A stretch of 8,751 bases of DNA, from NCBI GenBank assembly GCA_031273365.1, contig JAISSA010000102.1, positions 1 to 8,751 on the forward strand. The letters run 5' to 3'. Numbering within the stretch: position 1 is the first letter of the stretch; the number at the start of each line of letters is the position of its first letter. Positions 6,292 through 8,751 of the stretch are shown here, piece by piece. This DNA is from Synergistaceae bacterium (lineage in GTDB: Bacteria; Synergistota; Synergistia; Synergistales; Aminobacteriaceae). Below the pieces are notes generated by a model. The model searched no databases and was not told where the DNA came from. It was given only the letters and a program-made list of their open reading frames with translations. The position numbers and the translations under genes are program-made.

Positions 6292-6309
6292 ATTCCATAG
6301 GTATAAAAT
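6283..6309 (+). promoter_or_regulatory. Candidate hybrid promoter at the MITE end, driving the accessory operon
   Basis: The right terminal repeat of copy 2 contains a consensus -35 box TTGACA (6283-6288). Outside the element, TAAAAT lies at 6304-6309, 15 bases on, with an overlapping TATAAA (6302-6307) at 13 bases. The spacing is shorter than the ideal 17, so activity is uncertain. The -10 lies about 33 bases before the GTG start at 6342, a normal leader length. The -10 comes from host DNA and the -35 from the element, so insertion may have created or changed the promoter. Confidence 0.4.
6292..6301 (+). repeat. Right target-site duplication of MITE-like copy 2
   Basis: ATTCCATAGG is identical to 6166-6175 and directly abuts the last base of the element. 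Removing the element and one copy restores a continuous AT-rich intergenic sequence running into TATAAAAT. Confidence 0.8.
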
Positions 6310-6341
6310 GGACAAATAATTGATGTGACGGTTGGTGACAG

Positions 6342-7523
6342 GTGTTGGTTGAATCTCCTGGACAAGGGCATCGGCAGCGTTTGAGGGAACGGTTTGCGGA
6401 TGACGAGGAAGGATCGCGTTCGGAAGTAAGCCTTCTGGAACTTCTTTTGACGTATGCCATCCCGCAAAAAGACGTTCGTCCGCTGGCGGAACGTCTGCTG
6501 TTGGAATATGGAAACATGTCTTCTTTGCTTGAAGCCCCCGTCGAAGACCTTTGCCGGCACGACGGCATCAAGGAAAACAGTGCGGTGCTCATAAAACTGG
6601 TGGATTGGATTCGCCGTCACCATCAACCCAGGCGCTCTGCCAAAAATGCCAAAAATGCCAAAAACGCAAAAAGGGAGATTTCCGATCCCCTTCAGGGATC
6701 TCTTTTCGACCTCCCTGCGGAGGAAGAACCGCGGCCTTCGCCGCAGCCGAGCCCGCGTCAGCAGAAAGCTTCGCCTGGAAAAAGGACCGGGATTTTCAGC
6801 AACGCGGCGTTCAGGGAAACGATCCAGTTTTTGCCGCGGCTTCCCGACAGCGAGTCGCTGGACGAAATCCGCGCCTTTTTGAGGTCGAATCTGCCCTTCA
6901 ATGCCGCACAGACCCGGCAGCGTGTCGCCAGTTACATCACCCGGCGAATGTTCCCGGCCGGCTACGCGGACGCCCCTTTGAGGCTGTTCGCCAGGGCGTT
7001 TCCCGATACGCAGGAACTGCGGGACGTTTGCTTCTATCGCTTTCTGCTGGCGGAGCCTCTCCAGGCGGAAATCATCGAGACCCTGATGCTTCCCAACATC
7101 GGAACGGGGACGCTCGACCGTTCGCTCATTCGAAAATATCTTTCGGAAAAATTCCCGGGCCTGAAAAGCGTTGGGGACTGCGGCAGGGCGGTTGTGGACG
7201 CTCTCGCCGAAAGCGAGGCGGCAAAAGCGAACCGCACGAAAATAACGTTCGCTTATCGGGATGTTTCTATCGCTTCGTTCGGGTTTATACTGCACAGCGA
7301 GTTTCCCGAACCCGGCATGTACGACATCGGAAAACTCGAAGAGAACCACAGAATAAAGGCGATGCTCTGGAATCCCGAACGCCTTCTCTACGCGCTCTAC
7401 GAGTTGCGCAATCTGGGGCTTGTCAGCAAAATATCGGAAATCGACAATATACGCCAATTCACCACCAGATACTCCCTCGCCGAAGTGGTGAAATTGCTGG
7501 CGTCAGGGAGAGAGAGAACATGA
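6342..7523 (+). CDS. RadC N-terminal domain fused to a BrxA-like (DUF1819-like) helical region
   Basis: This is a 393-residue protein. Residues 9-93 match the N-terminal domain of RadC/UPF0758: GHRQRLRERF (9-18), SLLELLLTYAIPQKDVRPLAERLL (30-53 region) and the helix-hairpin-helix-like GIKENSAVLIKL (75-86). The JAB/MPN metallopeptidase domain that normally follows, with its HxH and D residues, is absent. Instead there is a low-complexity linker (about 97-148) with AKN repeats and a Pro/Ser-rich part, then a helical region (about 150-393). That region has the general pattern of BrxA (DUF1819) of BREX systems: an Arg-rich early helix, a central bundle, and a C-terminal ELRNLGLVSK segment like a winged helix. 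The BrxA link is tentative. A TGA at 6336 leaves only GTG 6342 or TTG 6345 as starts; the ribosome site is weak. It overlaps the next gene by ATGA. Confidence 0.7.
   Translation: MLVESPGQGHRQRLRERFADDEEGSRSEVSLLELLLTYAIPQKDVRPLAERLLLEYGNMSSLLEAPVEDLCRHDGIKENSAVLIKLVDWIRRHHQPRRSAKNAKNAKNAKREISDPLQGSLFDLPAEEEPRPSPQPSPRQQKASPGKRTGIFSNAAFRETIQFLPRLPDSESLDEIRAFLRSNLPFNAAQTRQRVASYITRRMFPAGYADAPLRLFARAFPDTQELRDVCFYRFLLAEPLQAEIIETLMLPNIGTGTLDRSLIRKYLSEKFPGLKSVGDCGRAVVDALAESEAAKANRTKITFAYRDVSIASFGFILHSEFPEPGMYDIGKLEENHRIKAMLWNPERLLYALYELRNLGLVSKISEIDNIRQFTTRYSLAEVVKLLASGRERT
6639..6672 (+). repeat. In-frame 9-bp tandem repeat in the linker
   Basis: GCCAAAAAT occurs twice head to tail (6639-6656), then GCCAAAAAC (6657-6665) and a decayed GCAAAAAGG. 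It encodes Ala-Lys-Asn repeats in the linker between the RadC-type and BrxA-like regions. The unit is a multiple of three, so copy-number change would alter linker length without a frameshift. Confidence 0.8.
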
Positions 7524-8044
7524 AATCCACCGAGATTATAGAAACGCTGCGTCAAAAGCTAACCGTTCCTGTAGGGCGGCATTTGTACGGTGTTCTGGGA
7601 ACCTACAGCCAGCTCGACGAATTCGCGAAAAAACTTCATCAGGCCAGGACAACCGACGGCGTTGTTTTTCCGAAGCCCACCAACGTGAACCGCGGCATTT
7701 TGGGCGCCATACCGGACGACGAGTTCAAGCGGCTTGCCGAAAATGAAGCCAAACGCCCCGAACCCACGGCCGCGCACGTCGGCAGGGCGTTCGAGCGTTT
7801 TTTGAACGCGCAGCTGGCGGAAAAGAAACCTCTCGTCCTGTCCAACCTGGAAATGCTCTTCGCTTACCACGTCGAGTTGAGTCTGCTGCGCACCAGGGCA
7901 GCCGACGAGAATCGCGTCGTGCTTCTTCTGCCGGGGCGAAAGTCCCGGGATCGCATCGTCATGTTTCACGAGATGAGCGGGAGCGACTCTACGCTTCCCA
8001 CCAATCTGATAGCCGAAAACCATTTGTGGGAGATCGGGGAATAA
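7520..8044 (+). CDS. 174-aa protein with BrxF/BrxB-like C-terminus, function unknown
   Basis: The ATG at 7520 overlaps the previous gene's TGA (ATGA), with a purine-rich GGGAGAGAGAG just upstream, so translation is probably coupled. The family is not recognised with certainty. No Walker A motif, signal peptide or membrane segment is seen; residues about 1-100 are mixed and soluble-looking. The C-terminal part has two adjacent strand-like segments, PLVLSNLEMLF (104-114) and RVVLLLPGR (132-140), then RIVMFHE (145-151). These recall the end of BrxF of type 3 BREX (LDNIELLF followed by RTVVxxWPG) and, less closely, BrxB (PLVxFYPG). The position between a BrxA-like gene and a DNA methyltransferase fits a small BREX-type component. 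That reading rests on recalled motif patterns and synteny only; the protein's existence as a gene is secure. Confidence 0.8.
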   Translation: MKSTEIIETLRQKLTVPVGRHLYGVLGTYSQLDEFAKKLHQARTTDGVVFPKPTNVNRGILGAIPDDEFKRLAENEAKRPEPTAAHVGRAFERFLNAQLAEKKPLVLSNLEMLFAYHVELSLLRTRAADENRVVLLLPGRKSRDRIVMFHEMSGSDSTLPTNLIAENHLWEIGE

Positions 8045-8751
8045 TGATGGGGAGGAAAAAATTCGACCCCAGGGAAGGCAGTCTTTTCAAAGACGATGTT
8101 CCTGCAATGCCGGAAGGGTATTACTCCGGAGACAAGCCCAATCCGCATCTGCGCGAGTTCGTGGAGCGGCATGTCGCGGAAAACCCGTACGACCCGGAGA
8201 CAGACGACTATGACGTCCCCGCTTTCGACAAGCCCATCGAGGCGACCAAGGCGACGGCGATCTACAACATGCACACGTATTGGTCGAAGAAGCCTCACGA
8301 CGCGATACGCCAGTACGTCCGGCACTACACGAAACCGGGCGACCTGGTGCTGGACCCGTTCTGCGGTTCCGGCGGCACGGCGCTGGCCGCCCTGATGGAA
8401 GGGCGAAAGGCGATAGCGATAGACCGCTCACCCGCCGCGACCTTCATCACCAAAAACTACTGCACGCCCGTGGACCTGCGGGAACTGCAAGGGGCCTTCG
8501 ACGAATTGGCCGCCAAAGTGAAGCCGGAGATCGATTGGCTCTACGAGACGAAGTGCGATCGCTGCGACGGCAGGGCGACCACCAACTACACGGTGTACTC
8601 TCAGGTTTTCGAGTGTCCGCGCTGTCTGGAGAAGGTCTCGCTGTTCGACTGCGTGGAGGTGGAAACGACGACCGCCGCGGGGAAGCCTAAAAAAATACAC
8701 GTTTGTCCCCATTGTCATGAAAGAGGCATTGCCGAGGAAATCAGCACGCGC
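8044..8751 (+). CDS. Zinc-ribbon DNA methyltransferase, N-terminal 236 residues (3' end outside window)
   Basis: The frame is open from the ATG pair at 8044/8047 to the right edge. The first ATG overlaps the preceding TAA (TAATG), with GGGGA just upstream. The SAM-binding motif I is DPFCGSG (104-110), preceded by YNMHTYWSKKPHDAIRQYV (74-92), typical of N6-adenine/N4-cytosine DNA methyltransferases, and followed by an acidic residue after a beta strand (AIAID, 115-119). After the first Rossmann section there are paired cysteines: Cys171/Cys174 and Cys191/Cys194, probably one zinc ribbon, and Cys221/Cys224, whose partners lie beyond the edge. The catalytic DPPY-type motif IV is not in the visible part and should lie downstream, after the zinc-binding insert. 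It probably modifies host DNA as the self-marking part of a defence system, or belongs to a restriction-type locus. The downstream genes are not visible. Confidence 0.88.
   Translation, partial: MMGRKKFDPREGSLFKDDVPAMPEGYYSGDKPNPHLREFVERHVAENPYDPETDDYDVPAFDKPIEATKATAIYNMHTYWSKKPHDAIRQYVRHYTKPGDLVLDPFCGSGGTALAALMEGRKAIAIDRSPAATFITKNYCTPVDLRELQGAFDELAAKVKPEIDWLYETKCDRCDGRATTNYTVYSQVFECPRCLEKVSLFDCVEVETTTAAGKPKKIHVCPHCHERGIAEEISTR

Noticed and set aside
6189..7457. Minus-strand open frame (422 codons) opposite the RadC-type fusion gene
   Set aside because: The plus strand has the RadC motifs and correct coupling to the next gene; the minus frame runs into the MITE and shows no family features.
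6551..7519. Upstream in-frame extension of the 174-aa protein
   Set aside because: The frame stays open far upstream but lies inside the RadC-fusion gene; the ATG at 7520 with a purine-rich ribosome site and ATGA overlap is the natural start.

Overview
The window is high-G+C bacterial DNA that breaks into two parts: chromosomal housekeeping genes (1-6068) and the start of what looks like an accessory, defence-type operon (6342 to the right edge). The flavodiiron protein suggests an anaerobe or microaerophile. A Synergistota- or deltaproteobacterium-like source would fit the gene content and base composition, but no ribosomal marker is present, so the taxon is a guess.

Left part. The window opens in the last 88 codons of a histidine ammonia-lyase gene (+). 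It converges on a two-gene minus-strand operon: an A-type flavodiiron protein (2596 to 1394) followed 5 bp later by a TTG-started UPF0104/MprF-type flippase-like membrane protein (1388 to 423). Between the converging ends lies a ~100-bp terminal-inverted-repeat element (copy 1). A small plus-strand ORF (2905-3261) encodes a methionine-rich heptad coiled coil. Next come a tRNA nucleotidyltransferase/poly(A) polymerase-fold gene (3404-4690) and mnmE (4674-6068), overlapping by 17 bp. The nucleotidyltransferase homologue keeps the family architecture but lacks the catalytic DxD pair and the HD metal pair, so it looks like a pseudoenzyme.

Junction. Between mnmE and the accessory genes is an AT-rich stretch with a 14-bp inverted repeat. 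It is followed by a second copy of the repeat element (6176-6291), in the opposite orientation to copy 1 and bounded by perfect 10-bp direct repeats. These are signs of transposition of a non-coding, MITE-like element. Its ends resemble IS231/IS4-family ends as I remember them. It carries a terminator-like hairpin, and its right end places a perfect TTGACA box just upstream of the accessory operon.

Right part. Three tightly coupled plus-strand genes follow. The first is a fusion of a RadC N-terminal (helix-hairpin-helix) domain, without the JAB peptidase domain, to a helical region that resembles BrxA (DUF1819) in general pattern. The second is a 174-residue protein starting at an ATGA overlap, whose C-terminus recalls BrxF/BrxB. 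The third is the first 236 codons of a zinc-ribbon DNA methyltransferase, cut by the window edge. Together they suggest the head of a divergent BREX-like or otherwise undescribed methyltransferase-based defence locus. The methyltransferase and RadC domain calls rest on clear motifs; the BREX link is inference.
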